Assembly: GCA_002721365.1 (NCBI GenBank)
Contig: PBKC01000031.1
Span: 1-64,000, forward strand
DNA length: 64,000 nucleotides
Reading direction: 5' to 3'
DNA from: Rhodospirillaceae bacterium
GTDB lineage: Bacteria; Pseudomonadota; Alphaproteobacteria; GCA-2721365
The notes beneath the pieces are model-generated. The model had not been told where the DNA came from. It saw only the letters and a program-made list of their open reading frames with translations, and did not search any database. Positions 49,421 to 58,540 of the stretch are shown in pieces (the stretch's first letter is position 1; each line of letters begins with the position of its first letter). Both the position numbers and the translations under genes were made by a program.

Positions 49421-50242
49421 TTACTCCGGCCGCCGGTCCGGCGGGAGGTAGACCCGCTCCGGCTGGCCGCCATCGAGATTGTAGAGGCCACGGCCGACGA
49501 TCTGGCCGTTGTCGAACGTACCTTGATACGTATCGCCGTTGGCGAAGACGAACTCGCCCTTGCCGTTGCGGCGACCGTTGAGAAAGCCACCCTCGTAGCG
49601 GTCGCCATTGGCGTATTCGTAGACGCCGACGCCGGTCATGCGGCCGTTCTGGAACTCGCCCTCGTAGCGGTCGCTCGATTCGAAGACGAACACGCCCTCG
49701 CCGTTACGAAGCCCGTTCGCGAAATCTCCTTCATAGACGTCGCCATTGGCGTAGTAGTAGGTCCCCTCGCCATGGCGAACGCCGTCGACGAGTTGACCGA
49801 TGTAACGGTCGCCGTTGGCGTATTCGAAGGTGCCTCGCCCCGTCAGCCGGCCGTTCTCGACTTCGCCCGTGTAGCGATCGCCGTTGGGATAGGTGATCAC
49901 CGCGGCGCCGGTCAGGGCACCATGGTCGAAATCGCCCTCGTAGCGAAGGCCGGCTGCGGTGGCCAGCACGCCCTTGCCGTGTTCTTTGTCGTTGACGAAG
50001 GTGCCTTCGTAGCGGTCGCCGTTGGCATAGGTCAGCACCCCGCGGCCGTTCATGTGGTCGTTGGCGAATTCGCCTTCGTACACCGCCCCGTCCGGGAACA
50101 TCAGGCGACCGATGCCCGAGCGCTGTCCATCCCGGAACTCGCCTTCGTAGAGCGCCGCCCCTTTCGGCGGAACGTCATCAGCCGCCGCTGACGCGATGGT
50201 CATGCCGATCGCCCAAGCCGCAATCACGATCGACCGGATCAT
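49421..50242 (-). CDS. Secreted MORN-repeat protein
   Basis: 273 residues from ATG 50242, behind GGGAGACGG. A signal peptide (IRSIVIAAWAIGMTIASAAA) is followed by ten tandem MORN repeats of about 23 residues with the YEGEF.NG...G.G...Y.NGDRY consensus, ending in a short tail with QPERVYLPPDRRPE. MORN repeats form beta-hairpin rods that bind lipid head groups or proteins. Repeats share about half their residues, so the region is a recombination target. Downstream of a coiled-coil membrane protein and the MotA-like channel on the same strand; 157 bases separate it from the former. Confidence 0.88.
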   Translation of the reverse strand: MIRSIVIAAWAIGMTIASAAADDVPPKGAALYEGEFRDGQRSGIGRLMFPDGAVYEGEFANDHMNGRGVLTYANGDRYEGTFVNDKEHGKGVLATAAGLRYEGDFDHGALTGAAVITYPNGDRYTGEVENGRLTGRGTFEYANGDRYIGQLVDGVRHGEGTYYYANGDVYEGDFANGLRNGEGVFVFESSDRYEGEFQNGRMTGVGVYEYANGDRYEGGFLNGRRNGKGEFVFANGDTYQGTFDNGQIVGRGLYNLDGGQPERVYLPPDRRPE

Positions 50243-50399
50243 GTCTACCGTCTCCCAACTCAACGCCCCCGGCACCGTCTCTCGCGGGGCCGGGGCTGCC
50301 TTCCCGATCACGGGAACAGATGCCCCCGTGAATCCTATTACAATACCAGGAAAGGCACGTTAAGTGCCGAGACCAGCGGCAGGCCCCGCCCCCCGCGCG

Positions 50400-51137
50400 T
50401 CAGGGATAGGCGCACTGCCGTTCGGTTACCACCACGAAACCGGGCGAATTGCCCTCGGCGATCGAGAACCGGTGAACGGTGTCGCCCATGACGAGCGACT
50501 GGTGCAGCGGCAGGACGCCTTCGATGACCGTTTCCTTTCCACCGATGGCGGTGATCACGATCCGCACCGGCTGGGTCGGATCGAAGCGGGCTTCAGGCGC
50601 CCCGGCGGCCGTGCGTGCCGACGTACCGGTGCCGGAGACGGTGATCTGGCCGTCGTTGAAACCGATCGCGCCATTCGCCCCGGTGGTGAGCTGCGTCTGC
50701 ACGATGAAGCGCTTGTTCACCGGTTCGGGACGGCAGTTCTCGGTGTTTTCCGCCACGGACACCACGAAGGCGAGCCGTTCCGGACCGACGCCAGCGGCCA
50801 AGCGCTCGCGCACCGCCTGCATGATCTCTTTCTCGGGTCCCTGCGGGACTTCCTCCTCGTACTGGCGCTGGAACGCCGTCGCCCGATCCTCCGCCGCGAC
50901 GCGCGCCGTCACCGCCTGCTCCGCCTCGATGCGAAGCCGCTCGTTCTCTTCGTCCAGCCCTTCGATCCGGGCCTGGAGCTGTTCGATCTCCTTTTGCGCC
51001 TTCGCCCAGCCGAGCTGGTACGAGTAGTACACAAGCACGCCGATGATGCCGAGATAGAACAGGGCCTTGAAGATGCTCGACCAGACACGGCGCTTGCGAC
51101 GCCGGTCCCTGAGGCCGAGTTCCTGGTAGAGGCTCAC
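50400..51137 (-). CDS. Single-pass membrane protein with coiled coil, function unknown
   Basis: 245 residues. A basic cytosolic N-terminus (LRDRRRKRRVW), one helix (ALFYLGIIGVLVYYSYQLGW), a coiled coil of about 50 residues (QKEIEQLQARIEGLDEENERLRIEAEQAV) and a C-terminal beta-rich domain with two Cys (ENTENCRPE and ERQCAYP). No acidic residue is visible in the helix, unlike MotB/ExbD/TolR. Stop at 50400, about 180 bases downstream of the MotA-like gene, same strand. It could bridge the channel protein to the periplasm; I do not recognise the family. Confidence 0.8.
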   Translation of the reverse strand: MSLYQELGLRDRRRKRRVWSSIFKALFYLGIIGVLVYYSYQLGWAKAQKEIEQLQARIEGLDEENERLRIEAEQAVTARVAAEDRATAFQRQYEEEVPQGPEKEIMQAVRERLAAGVGPERLAFVVSVAENTENCRPEPVNKRFIVQTQLTTGANGAIGFNDGQITVSGTGTSARTAAGAPEARFDPTQPVRIVITAIGGKETVIEGVLPLHQSLVMGDTVHRFSIAEGNSPGFVVVTERQCAYP

Positions 51138-51313
51138 CGCTTAGACCTGCCCTTGGGATGCTGATATGGCGCTGCCCGTTCCGGGCGACCGAGATCGCCG
51201 CCCATTCGGAGTTCGCCCCGTTTTTTGCGCAAGTCTATCCACGATCCGTGACATTTCAACAGGATACATCGCCCTCTCTGCAGGAGGGCGAAATGGCGGT
51301 ACTGGGCGGCGCA

Positions 51314-52474
51314 CTATCCGCGCCGCTGGTCGCTTCCCACCGCCGCGACGGTCCGGGCGAGCAGCTTGATCTCGCTCCTGAGCTCCTGGACGACCTGATT
51401 GCGCCCTTCGACGGTCTCTTCCAACAGCCGGCCGAGATAGACGTCTAGATTGCGGATATGGGCCCGAGTCGCCTCGTCCATGCCGCCGCCGGCATCGCGT
51501 TCCATGGCGTCGGACAGGCGGTTGAGGATGGGCTTCATGTCCATCTGCGCCTCGGCGAGCTTGACCATAAGGTTCTGCTCGGCGCGCATCTGGTCGGTCA
51601 AGGTCGCCAGCCGCTCGGTCAGCTGGAGCATGTTGGCGGCGCTCTGACGGCGCTCGTCCTCGCCGCGTGAGAGCGTGCGCTGAAGCTGTTCCAGGCTGTC
51701 GGCCGTCTGCTCCAGGAGCGCCTGCACGTATGCGGGAACCGACTGATCGCCTTCGCCGAGGCCGCCGCCGCTCGACAGCCGGGTCATGCTGGACAACCAG
51801 TCTTCCAGGCTGTTGAAGAAACTGTTCTGCGCCTGACTCGCCTGAAGGTCGAGGAAGCCCAGGACCAGCGAACCGCCGAGGCCGAACAGCGACGAGCTGA
51901 ACGCCGTGCCCATGCCGCTCAACGGCGCCTGCAATCCTTCCTTGAGGCCCGAGAAGACGCTCATCATGTCGCCTTCGCCGACCGACATGCTGCTGATCAC
52001 CGCCCCCACCGAGCTGATGGTCTGCAGCAGTCCCCAGAAGGTGCCGAGCAGGCCGAGGAAGATCAGCAGCCCCACCATGTAGCGCGAAATATCGCGCGAC
52101 TCGTCGAGGCGGTTGCTGATGCCGTCGAGCAACGACCGCATCGCCATCGCCGACAGCATCAGCCGGTTGCCCTTCCGCTCGCGGAACATCGTCGCCATCG
52201 GCTGCAGAAGCCGCGGCTGGATCGACATCGGCACCTGGCCGGGCTGCTGTTCCCGACGCACGCTCTCGATCCAGCGCTGGTCGGGCCGGAGCATCAGGAC
52301 CTGGCGGAAATTGTAGAGAATGCCCAGAACCAGGACGCCGAGGATCAGACCGTTCAGCGCCGCGTTGGCCATGAAGGCATTGAGCAACGGCTGATGGAGG
52401 ACGCCAGCCACGATAACGGCGACCACCAGGAAGATGACCATGCGGGTCAGGAAACGTCTGGGACGCGATGGCAT
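51314..52474 (-). CDS. MotA/TolQ/ExbB-type proton-channel homologue with long coiled-coil tail
   Basis: 386 residues. Two N-terminal helices (VIFLVVAVIVAGVL and LNGLILGVLVLGILYNF), a cytosolic section (ISNRLDESRD), then helices MVGLLIFLGLLGTFWGLLQTI and GMGTAFSSSLFGLGGSLVLGFLDL that match the conserved proton-channel helices TM3-TM4 of the MotA/TolQ/ExbB superfamily, including GTFWGL and GM.TAF. The C-terminal 150 residues (LSSGGGLGEGDQ... EQTADSLEQLQRTLSRGE...) are predicted helical and coiled. Such proteins need an ExbD/MotB-like partner; the OmpA-domain protein 43 bases upstream lacks a visible membrane helix beyond its signal peptide. No flagellar genes are nearby. Confidence 0.8.
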   Translation of the reverse strand: MPSRPRRFLTRMVIFLVVAVIVAGVLHQPLLNAFMANAALNGLILGVLVLGILYNFRQVLMLRPDQRWIESVRREQQPGQVPMSIQPRLLQPMATMFRERKGNRLMLSAMAMRSLLDGISNRLDESRDISRYMVGLLIFLGLLGTFWGLLQTISSVGAVISSMSVGEGDMMSVFSGLKEGLQAPLSGMGTAFSSSLFGLGGSLVLGFLDLQASQAQNSFFNSLEDWLSSMTRLSSGGGLGEGDQSVPAYVQALLEQTADSLEQLQRTLSRGEDERRQSAANMLQLTERLATLTDQMRAEQNLMVKLAEAQMDMKPILNRLSDAMERDAGGGMDEATRAHIRNLDVYLGRLLEETVEGRNQVVQELRSEIKLLARTVAAVGSDQRRG

Positions 52475-52517
52475 GATGCGCTGTAACTCTCCGGAACTGG
52501 GGCTCTGCGACCGCCCG

Positions 52518-53753
52518 CTAGCGCATCATCACGACATCGACCCTGTCCGCCGGCCCCTCTTCGGCATTGGCCCCGAGAGCGCGAACATCGATCCGTGTCG
52601 CCTTGATACCCTGCTCGATTAAATATTCACGCACCTTCAGGGCGCGGAACAGCGACAGGCGCCGCGCGGCACTGGCGGTAGCGGCGTCGCCTTCGGCATA
52701 GGCCATGAGCTGCGCCCGCGCGCTGTCGTCACTCTTCAACTGGGCGACCACCGAGGCGAGAGCCGAGGTCGCATCACCGGGCAGGGATTGGTCCCCGCTG
52801 GCGAAGGTCAAACGGACCGTGCTGTCCCCCGACACCGGTGCCGGCTGCGGCGCCGCGGGTGCACGGGGAGCGACCGCGGCCATCTGGGTCTCGGCGGGCG
52901 GTGCGGCAGCCGGCGCAACCTGACGGGGCGTCGGCGGTGGCGCCATCGCGGGCGCGGGTTCGGCATCCTCGACGCGCGGTCGTTCGGGCATCGCAGTAGC
53001 AGCCGGCGGCGGCGCGGCAGCGGCCCGCGCTTCCGCCTGTTCACGGAGGACCGAGGACGATACCGCATCGCCATCGCGCATGGCCGCGGTCTCGCGCGGC
53101 ATCGACGGCGAAGCGGGACGTTCGGCCACGGCGCCGGCCCGTCGCTCGGCGAGCTGCTCCGGCGTCACGGCCATCGGCGTACCGCCTGGCACGGGGTAGA
53201 CGTCTCCCGGCGCGGGTGCCGCGGCAGTCTGGGTCTGGGTCCGGGGCTGGGCACGCATCGCCGGCGGCTGCGGAACCGCCGGCGGCGTGACAGGCGCCGG
53301 CGCCTCGGTCCTTGGCGGTGAAGGCAGATTGACGACACGGGATTGCGCCGCGTTCGGCGGTGTCGGCGTCGGCGTCGGCGTCGGCGAAGGCAGGTTGATC
53401 ACGCGGGACTGGGTCGCGCTCTGCGGCGGGGCGCCGTTGAAGAGGGGTGGGCGCTGCGGTCCCGACGTCGCGCCGGGCAGGCTCACGATCCGCGATCGCA
53501 CATCGCCTGAACCGGGACGATAGAGCGGCGGGACCGTAGACGGGTCAAAACGGGTTTCGTCGCCATAGGCGCCGTTCGGGATGCCCAGGGCCTCCATATT
53601 GACTTCGACGCTGGGCCTGTCGCCGCCGCCGCCGATCACGACGGTCTGGGCCTCCGCGGCCTGCGGAGCGACCACCATCGAAGCGAACGGGACGAGCAGG
53701 GAGATCGTGGCCACACGGACCCGTCCGTCTCTCTTTGCCCCTAAACGACGCAT
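52518..53753 (-). CDS. Exported OmpA-domain protein with Pro/Ala-rich linker
   Basis: 411 residues. Signal peptide (VRVATISLLVPFASMVVAPQAAEA) then an N-terminal conserved segment (VVIGGGGDRPSVEVNMEALG), a 230-residue Pro/Ala-rich linker and an OmpA-like peptidoglycan-binding domain at the end (RLTFASGDQSLPGDATSALASVVAQL ... LSLFRALKVREYLIEQGIKATRIDVRALG). The linker contains three copies of a [RQ]SR(I/V)(V/I)(N/S)LP motif (RSRIVSLPG, QSRVINLPS, QSRVVNLPS) with tandem GTCGGC DNA. It is upstream of the MotA-like gene and would anchor a machine to the peptidoglycan wall. Confidence 0.85.
   Translation of the reverse strand: MRRLGAKRDGRVRVATISLLVPFASMVVAPQAAEAQTVVIGGGGDRPSVEVNMEALGIPNGAYGDETRFDPSTVPPLYRPGSGDVRSRIVSLPGATSGPQRPPLFNGAPPQSATQSRVINLPSPTPTPTPTPPNAAQSRVVNLPSPPRTEAPAPVTPPAVPQPPAMRAQPRTQTQTAAAPAPGDVYPVPGGTPMAVTPEQLAERRAGAVAERPASPSMPRETAAMRDGDAVSSSVLREQAEARAAAAPPPAATAMPERPRVEDAEPAPAMAPPPTPRQVAPAAAPPAETQMAAVAPRAPAAPQPAPVSGDSTVRLTFASGDQSLPGDATSALASVVAQLKSDDSARAQLMAYAEGDAATASAARRLSLFRALKVREYLIEQGIKATRIDVRALGANAEEGPADRVDVVMMR
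53362..53385. repeat. Hexanucleotide tandem repeat (GTCGGC)x4 coding Thr-Pro
   Basis: Four direct copies of GTCGGC in the linker of the OmpA-domain gene, encoding alternating Pro-Thr residues. Because the unit is 6 bases, copy-number change keeps the reading frame and only alters linker length. Confidence 0.85.
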
Positions 53754-53891
53754 ATCATTCCCATTCGGTCGCAGGACCCCGCAGCGCCGACGATCCGGGC
53801 AAGGTATATCTTAGCCTACACGGCACGAACAACCGCTTTGCGGCGTGCGCCGTCCGGGAAAGCGTCTGCGATCGTGTGTTTCGACCCTGCG

Positions 53892-54707
53892 TCAGGCCGC
53901 GGCATCGGCGAGTTTGGCCGCATCGCGCAGCGCGCGCCCGAAAGAAACCTGCAACTGATTGTTGCTGGCGATGACGCTTCCCGTCGCCATGGCGTCCGTG
54001 TTGCCATCGAAATCGAGGACCGCGCCGCCCGCTTCGCGGACGATCACCATGCCGGCGGCGATATCCCAGGGGGCGAGGCCGAATTCCCAGAAACCGTCGA
54101 GTCGGCCGGCCGCGACATAAGCGAGATCCAGCGACGCGGCGCCGAACCGACGGAGCCCGACCACCTGCCCGATGATCGATTCCTGGATCTTCAGATGCCA
54201 GCCGGCGCGCACGAGCTGCGCCGGCGGAACCCCGGTCGCCACCACCGCCGCCCCAAGGTCGCGCCGCGCCGACACCCGCAGGCGCCGGTCGTTGAGAAAA
54301 GCACCCTGCCCCTTCTCGGCGACGAACATCTCGTCCTTGATCGGATCGTAGACCACCCCCGCGATCACCTCGCCGCGCCGTTCGAGCCCGACCGAAATCG
54401 CGAAATGGGGAATGCCGTGGAGGAAGTTGGTGGTGCCATCCAGCGGATCGATGATCCAGCGATTGTCCCGATCATCGCCGACGACCTCGCCCGACTCCTC
54501 CAGCAGGAAGCTGTAGGACGGCCGGGCCTTGCTCAATTCGCGCTGAAGGGTCTGCTGGGCGCGGAGATCGGCGGCGCTGACGAAGTCCTTGGGCCCCTTG
54601 GTCGAGACCTGGAGGTTCTCCACCTCGCCGAAATCGCGCACCAGGTTCCGCGACGCCTTCAGCACGGCGGCGGTCATGACGTTCAGAAGCGCGGAGCGCG
54701 TCGACAT
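53892..54707 (-). CDS. suhB: Inositol monophosphatase family protein (SuhB-like)
   Basis: 271 residues. Metal-binding motifs of the inositol monophosphatase/FBPase fold: LLEESGEVVGD (Glu), RWIIDPLDGTTNFLHG (Asp-x-x-Asp-Gly-Thr), and late WDIAAGMVIVREAGGAVLDFDG (Asp). Hydrolyses inositol-1-phosphate or related sugar phosphates, and SuhB homologues also influence rRNA transcription. Lies 53 bases downstream of efp on the same strand. Confidence 0.92.
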   Translation of the reverse strand: MSTRSALLNVMTAAVLKASRNLVRDFGEVENLQVSTKGPKDFVSAADLRAQQTLQRELSKARPSYSFLLEESGEVVGDDRDNRWIIDPLDGTTNFLHGIPHFAISVGLERRGEVIAGVVYDPIKDEMFVAEKGQGAFLNDRRLRVSARRDLGAAVVATGVPPAQLVRAGWHLKIQESIIGQVVGLRRFGAASLDLAYVAAGRLDGFWEFGLAPWDIAAGMVIVREAGGAVLDFDGNTDAMATGSVIASNNQLQVSFGRALRDAAKLADAAA

Positions 54708-54760
54708 TCAACCTTCCAAAAAGTAACGGCGGACGGCGCGGCGCGCCGGTCCTCGATATA

Positions 54761-55327
54761 TCAGTCTTTGGCGCGCTCGACGTAGCTGCCGTCGGCGGTG
54801 CTGACCACGATGCGGGTTCCGCTGTCGATATGGGGCGGCACCGTCGTCCTGACACCGTTATCGAGCATCGCCGGCTTATAGGAGGACGCGGCCGTCTGCC
54901 CCTTCACCACCGGCTCGGTATCCGCGACGGTGACGACGACGGATTCGGGAAGCTCGATCCCTAGAGCCTCGCCCTCATGGCTCTCGACGGTCACCGTCAT
55001 CCCTTCCTGGAGGAACGGCGCGCTGTCGCCGACGAGATCCTTGGCCACCTGGATCTGCTCGTAGCTCTCGGCGTCCATCAGTGTGAGAAGTTCGCCTTCT
55101 TCGTACAGGAACTGATAGTCCTGCTGGTCGAGGCGGACGCGTTCGACGTCTTCCTGGGCCCGGAAGCGTTCGTTCAGCTTCGTTCCGTCGCGCAGATTCT
55201 TGAGCTCGACCTGAAGATAGGCGCCGCCCTTGCCCGGCTGCGTGTGCTGGGTGCGCACCGCCCGCCACAGGCCACCCTTGTGTTCGATGATGTTGCCAGG
55301 CCGGATGGCATTGCCATTGATCTTCAT
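54761..55327 (-). CDS. efp: Translation elongation factor P
   Basis: 188 residues with the KOW-like N-domain ([24 protein letters not shown]) and two OB folds ending in [21 protein letters not shown]. Lys33 in [10 protein letters not shown] is at the loop tip used for modification; Lys there indicates the EpmA/beta-lysine type rather than the Arg rhamnose type. EpmA and EpmB are not in this window. EF-P relieves ribosome stalling at polyproline, which this GC-rich proteome (for example the OmpA-domain linker) contains in quantity. Confidence 0.96.
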   Translation of the reverse strand: MKINGNAIRPGNIIEHKGGLWRAVRTQHTQPGKGGAYLQVELKNLRDGTKLNERFRAQEDVERVRLDQQDYQFLYEEGELLTLMDAESYEQIQVAKDLVGDSAPFLQEGMTVTVESHEGEALGIELPESVVVTVADTEPVVKGQTAASSYKPAMLDNGVRTTVPPHIDSGTRIVVSTADGSYVERAKD

Positions 55328-55416
55328 TCCTCGTCCTCGGATCGAGAATATTGCACCCGCGAAAGCGGCGCGGAAGCTAGCAGGTTACCCCCGACTCCGC
55401 AACGCGCCGCGGCTGT

Positions 55417-56739
55417 TCAGTTCGCCGCAGCCCGCTCCGTCTCCGAAGTCCCGTTCAGAAAATCGACGGTCAGATTGGCGAGCGCCCGTACGCCGAGAAC
55501 CAAAGCGGACTCGTCGACCACGAACAACGGCGAATGATTGGGCGCGGCTTCGCTCGCCGGCATGTCGGGCGCGCGGGTACCGAGGAAGAAGAACAGGCCC
55601 GGCACCTCCTGGGCGAAATAGGAGAAATCATCATAGCCCATGACCGTGGCGGTGGGCTGCACGTTCTCCTTGCCGGCGACCCGCTGCAGCGTGGGCAGCA
55701 TCTTCTCCGTCAGGCCCGGGTCGTTGACGGTGACGGGGATCGGCTGGCTGAAGGTGACCTCGGCCGTCGCACCGGCGCTTTCGGCGATCTTCTGGGCTGT
55801 ACGGACAATGCGCTCATGGACCTCCGCTCGGACCGCCTCGTTCTGCGTGCGGACGGTGCCGATCAGCTCGACATCGTCAGGGATGATGTTGAAGCGCACG
55901 CCGCCCTGAACCATGCCGACGCTGATCACATGCGGCTCACGGACGTCGATCTGGCGGGAGTGAATGGTTTGGAGCCCCATGATGATCTGCGCAGCGACGA
56001 CGACGGGATCGATCCCACGCCAGGGCGAAGCGCCGTGGGTCTGCTTGCCGACGACATGGATGCGCATCCGGTCGGAACTCGACAGCAGCGGACCCGAGGC
56101 ATAGCCGATGGTCTTGTAGTCGCGCGGCCCGACATGCAGACCGAAGATCGCGTCCGGCCGCGGATCGGCGAGCGCTCCCTCGGCGACCATCATCCGCGCG
56201 CCGCCGTCCTCGTCCTCCGGCGGCCCTTCCTCGGCCGGCTGGAAGATGAACTTGACGGTGCCCGCGAGGTCGTCCCGCATGCCGGCCAGGATTTCCGCCA
56301 CCCCCATCAGGATGGCGACATGGGTGTCATGCCCGCAGGCATGCATCACGCCGGTTTCCTTGCCGTTGTAGACCGCTGTTTCCTTGGATGCGAAGGGAAG
56401 CCCGGTCTGCTCGGTCACCGGCAGCGCGTCCATGTCGGCGCGCAGCGCGACGACCTTGCCGGGCTTGCCGCCCTTGAGCACGCCGACCACGCCGGTATGC
56501 GCGACCTTTTCCCGCACCTCGATCCCGAGCGCGCGAAGATGATCGGCGACCATGCCGGACGTCCGGAACTCGCGATTGCCGAGCTCGGGATGCTGGTGGA
56601 TGTCGCGGCGCCAGGCGATGACCTGATCCTCGATCCCTGCCGCCGCCTGATCGATGGCGGAATATGGAGCGGCGTCGTCGGCACGGGCGGCCGAAGCGGC
56701 GACGAGCAGGAGAGCGGCAGTGAGCGGTATCCGGAACAT
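55417..56739 (-). CDS. Exported amidohydrolase, M20D (hippurate/IAA-amino-acid hydrolase-like)
   Basis: 440 residues. Signal peptide (FRIPLTAALLLVAASAARA) then the M20D core: RRDIHQHPELGNREFRTS, LRADMDALPVTEQTGL, VMHACGHDTHVAILMGVA (metal Cys/His), FQPAEEGPPEDEDGG and IFGLHVGPR, with dimerisation domain residues about 220-330 and a C-terminal NHSPLFVVDESALVLG. It cleaves N-acyl amino acids or amide conjugates, here apparently in the periplasm. ATG 56739 follows GAGGA. Confidence 0.88.
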   Translation of the reverse strand: MFRIPLTAALLLVAASAARADDAAPYSAIDQAAAGIEDQVIAWRRDIHQHPELGNREFRTSGMVADHLRALGIEVREKVAHTGVVGVLKGGKPGKVVALRADMDALPVTEQTGLPFASKETAVYNGKETGVMHACGHDTHVAILMGVAEILAGMRDDLAGTVKFIFQPAEEGPPEDEDGGARMMVAEGALADPRPDAIFGLHVGPRDYKTIGYASGPLLSSSDRMRIHVVGKQTHGASPWRGIDPVVVAAQIIMGLQTIHSRQIDVREPHVISVGMVQGGVRFNIIPDDVELIGTVRTQNEAVRAEVHERIVRTAQKIAESAGATAEVTFSQPIPVTVNDPGLTEKMLPTLQRVAGKENVQPTATVMGYDDFSYFAQEVPGLFFFLGTRAPDMPASEAAPNHSPLFVVDESALVLGVRALANLTVDFLNGTSETERAAAN

Positions 56740-56826
56740 GATGGCGGTCCTCGCTGACACGGGCGGTTTCAGGATCATAGGCCGCGCCATCCGCAGATGG
56801 GAACCGACCTGATCGACAGGCGGCCG

Positions 56827-57474
56827 CTAGTCGGTGTCGCCCCGTGCGGCGTGGATGGCCGCGTCGAACGCCCGAACGGCCGCAGCAGGGCCTTCGGGAT
56901 AACCCCAGACGCCGGCAATGACGGCGAGGAAGTCGGCGCCGGCACGAACCAGCGATCCGCAGTTCCCGACGGTGATACCGCCGATCGCCACACAAGGCAC
57001 GACGGTGAACCGGCTCCAGAACTCGAGCAGATCCAGAGGCGCGCGGGCCCGCGGATTCTTGGAGGTGGTGTCGAAGAAGGCGCCGAAGGCGACATAGTCG
57101 GCCCCGTCGTCGGCGACGTCCATGGCGACCTGGACCGAATCGTAGCAGCTCACCCCGACGACGGCATCGTCCCCGACGGCGGCACGGGCCTCGGCATAGG
57201 AGCCATCATCGATGCCGATATGGACACCGTCCGCTCCCACCGCAGCGGCGAGGTCGGGACGATCATTGACGATGAAGGCGACGTTCCGCGCATGGCAGAC
57301 GGGCATCAGCAGCTCGGCCGCGCGCTTGATCGCGTCGTCGTCGGTATCCTTGAGACGAAGCTGGAGGCTGGCGACGTCACCTGCGTCGAGCGCGGCGGAC
57401 AGTTGATCCGAAAACGCCGCCGGCTCGAAGGCCGGCGGCGTGATCAAATAGAGGCGGCAGCCCGGATCGGTCAC
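56827..57474 (-). CDS. thiE: Thiamine-phosphate synthase (ThiE) family protein
   Basis: 215 residues from GTG 57474, overlapping the aldolase stop (GTGA). TIM barrel with the ThiE pattern NDRPDLAAAVGADGVHIG, GVSCYDS, FGAFFDTTSK and the late VVPCVAIGGITVGN. ThiE joins HMP-PP and thiazole phosphate to give thiamine phosphate. The usual Gln after VHIG is Ile here (HIGIDDGSY), and the diphosphate loop is FGAFFDTTSK in place of GPVFPTxTK, so the enzyme may be a divergent paralogue. Coupling to the aldolase is unusual for thiamine genes but is the order I associate with Rhodospirillales. Confidence 0.8.
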   Translation of the reverse strand: MTDPGCRLYLITPPAFEPAAFSDQLSAALDAGDVASLQLRLKDTDDDAIKRAAELLMPVCHARNVAFIVNDRPDLAAAVGADGVHIGIDDGSYAEARAAVGDDAVVGVSCYDSVQVAMDVADDGADYVAFGAFFDTTSKNPRARAPLDLLEFWSRFTVVPCVAIGGITVGNCGSLVRAGADFLAVIAGVWGYPEGPAAAVRAFDAAIHAARGDTD

Positions 57475-58400
57475 GCCTCGTGCTGGTAAATGCGGATGAT
57501 CATGTCGAGCATCGCCAGCGCCTCTTCGCGCGGCCGCTGGAAGGTGTTGCGGCCGATGATCGAGCCGTTGGCGCCACCGTCCCGGATCTCCCGGATCTCG
57601 TTGTAGAGCCCGTCGAGGCCCTTCGAGGCACCACCGGAGAAGACGACGATCCGCCGGCCGTTGAAGCAGGACTGCACCACATGGCGAATACGGGCGGTCA
57701 GCGTCGACACGTCGATGTCGTACTTCTGATAGACCTTCCGGGCTTCGTCCTGCTCGATCAGGTCGGTCGGCGGCTTCACCTTGATGATGTGCGCACCGAG
57801 CAGTGCCGCCATATGGGCCGCATACGCGACGATATCGATCGCGGTCTCGCCGTCCTTCGAGACGTTGCCGCCGCGCGGATAGGACCAGATCACCACCGCG
57901 AGGCCGTTGGCCTTGGCCTCCTCGGCCATCGCGCGGATGTCCTCCATCATGTCGTAGGCCTTGTCGGAGCCCGGATAGATGGTGAAGCCGATCGCCGAGC
58001 ATCCCAGACGCAGCGCATCTTTGACCGAGCCGGTGATCGCCTGATCGGCCGCTTCCTTCTCGCGCGACAGGGAATTGGCGCTGTTCACCTTGAGGATGGT
58101 CGGAATCGCCCCGGCAAAGGTCGCCGCCCCGGCCTCGAGCGGGCCGAGCGGTGCCGCATAGGCGCTGAGGCCGGCATCGACCGCAAGCTGGTAATGGTAG
58201 TGCGGGTCGTAAGCGTCGGGGTTCGGCGCAAAACTCCGCGCCGGGCCGTGCTCGAATCCCTGGTCGACCGGCAGGATCACCAACTTGCCGGTGCCGCCCA
58301 GGCGTCCCTGCATCAGCATGCGGGCGAGATTCGCCTTGGTCCCGGGATTATCGCTCTCATAGCCGTCGAGAATGCGTTTGACAGTCGTGGTGAGGCTCAT
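57471..58400 (-). CDS. fbaB: Class I fructose-bisphosphate aldolase (FbaB/DhnA type)
   Basis: 309 residues. Schiff-base-forming aldolase of glycolysis and the Calvin/pentose pathways. Motifs: LPVDQGFEHGPARSF, SYPRGGNVSKDGETA, IIKVKPPTDL (candidate Schiff-base Lys), VVFSGGASKGLDGLYNE, and GSIIGRNTFQRPREEAL, all typical of the DhnA/FbaB family. ATG 58400 follows the 140-base gap that separates it from an unknown gene. It is transcribed after tkt, gap, pgk and that unknown gene, all on the minus strand. Confidence 0.93.
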   Translation of the reverse strand: MSLTTTVKRILDGYESDNPGTKANLARMLMQGRLGGTGKLVILPVDQGFEHGPARSFAPNPDAYDPHYHYQLAVDAGLSAYAAPLGPLEAGAATFAGAIPTILKVNSANSLSREKEAADQAITGSVKDALRLGCSAIGFTIYPGSDKAYDMMEDIRAMAEEAKANGLAVVIWSYPRGGNVSKDGETAIDIVAYAAHMAALLGAHIIKVKPPTDLIEQDEARKVYQKYDIDVSTLTARIRHVVQSCFNGRRIVVFSGGASKGLDGLYNEIREIRDGGANGSIIGRNTFQRPREEALAMLDMIIRIYQHEA

Positions 58401-58540
58401 CGTCTACTCCCGTCCTCTGAAGCTGCGGCGCAGTGCCGATTCCCCCCAGCGCGCTCGCATAGTCCGATCGGTGAAGCGTCCCGGCAAGGAGTCGCCGCAC
58501 GCTCTTCTCCCGAGGTGGATAAACCACCCCCATCCGATTT

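Noticed and set aside
49523..50191. A repetitive plus-strand frame that looks like a tandem-repeat protein
   Set aside because: It is the antisense reading of the MORN repeats; the periodicity is inherited from them.
53362..53385. CRISPR-like or VNTR array
   Set aside because: Only four six-base units inside a coding region with no spacers.
51314..53753. Zorya-type anti-phage system based on the MotA-like protein
   Set aside because: No ZorB with a membrane helix, and no ZorC, ZorD or ZorE nuclease/helicase genes nearby; the neighbours are housekeeping genes.
56827..58002. A 391-residue reading that would fuse thiE to upstream sequence
   Set aside because: The upstream part is out-of-frame aldolase; GTG 57474 in a GTGA overlap gives a normal ThiE length.
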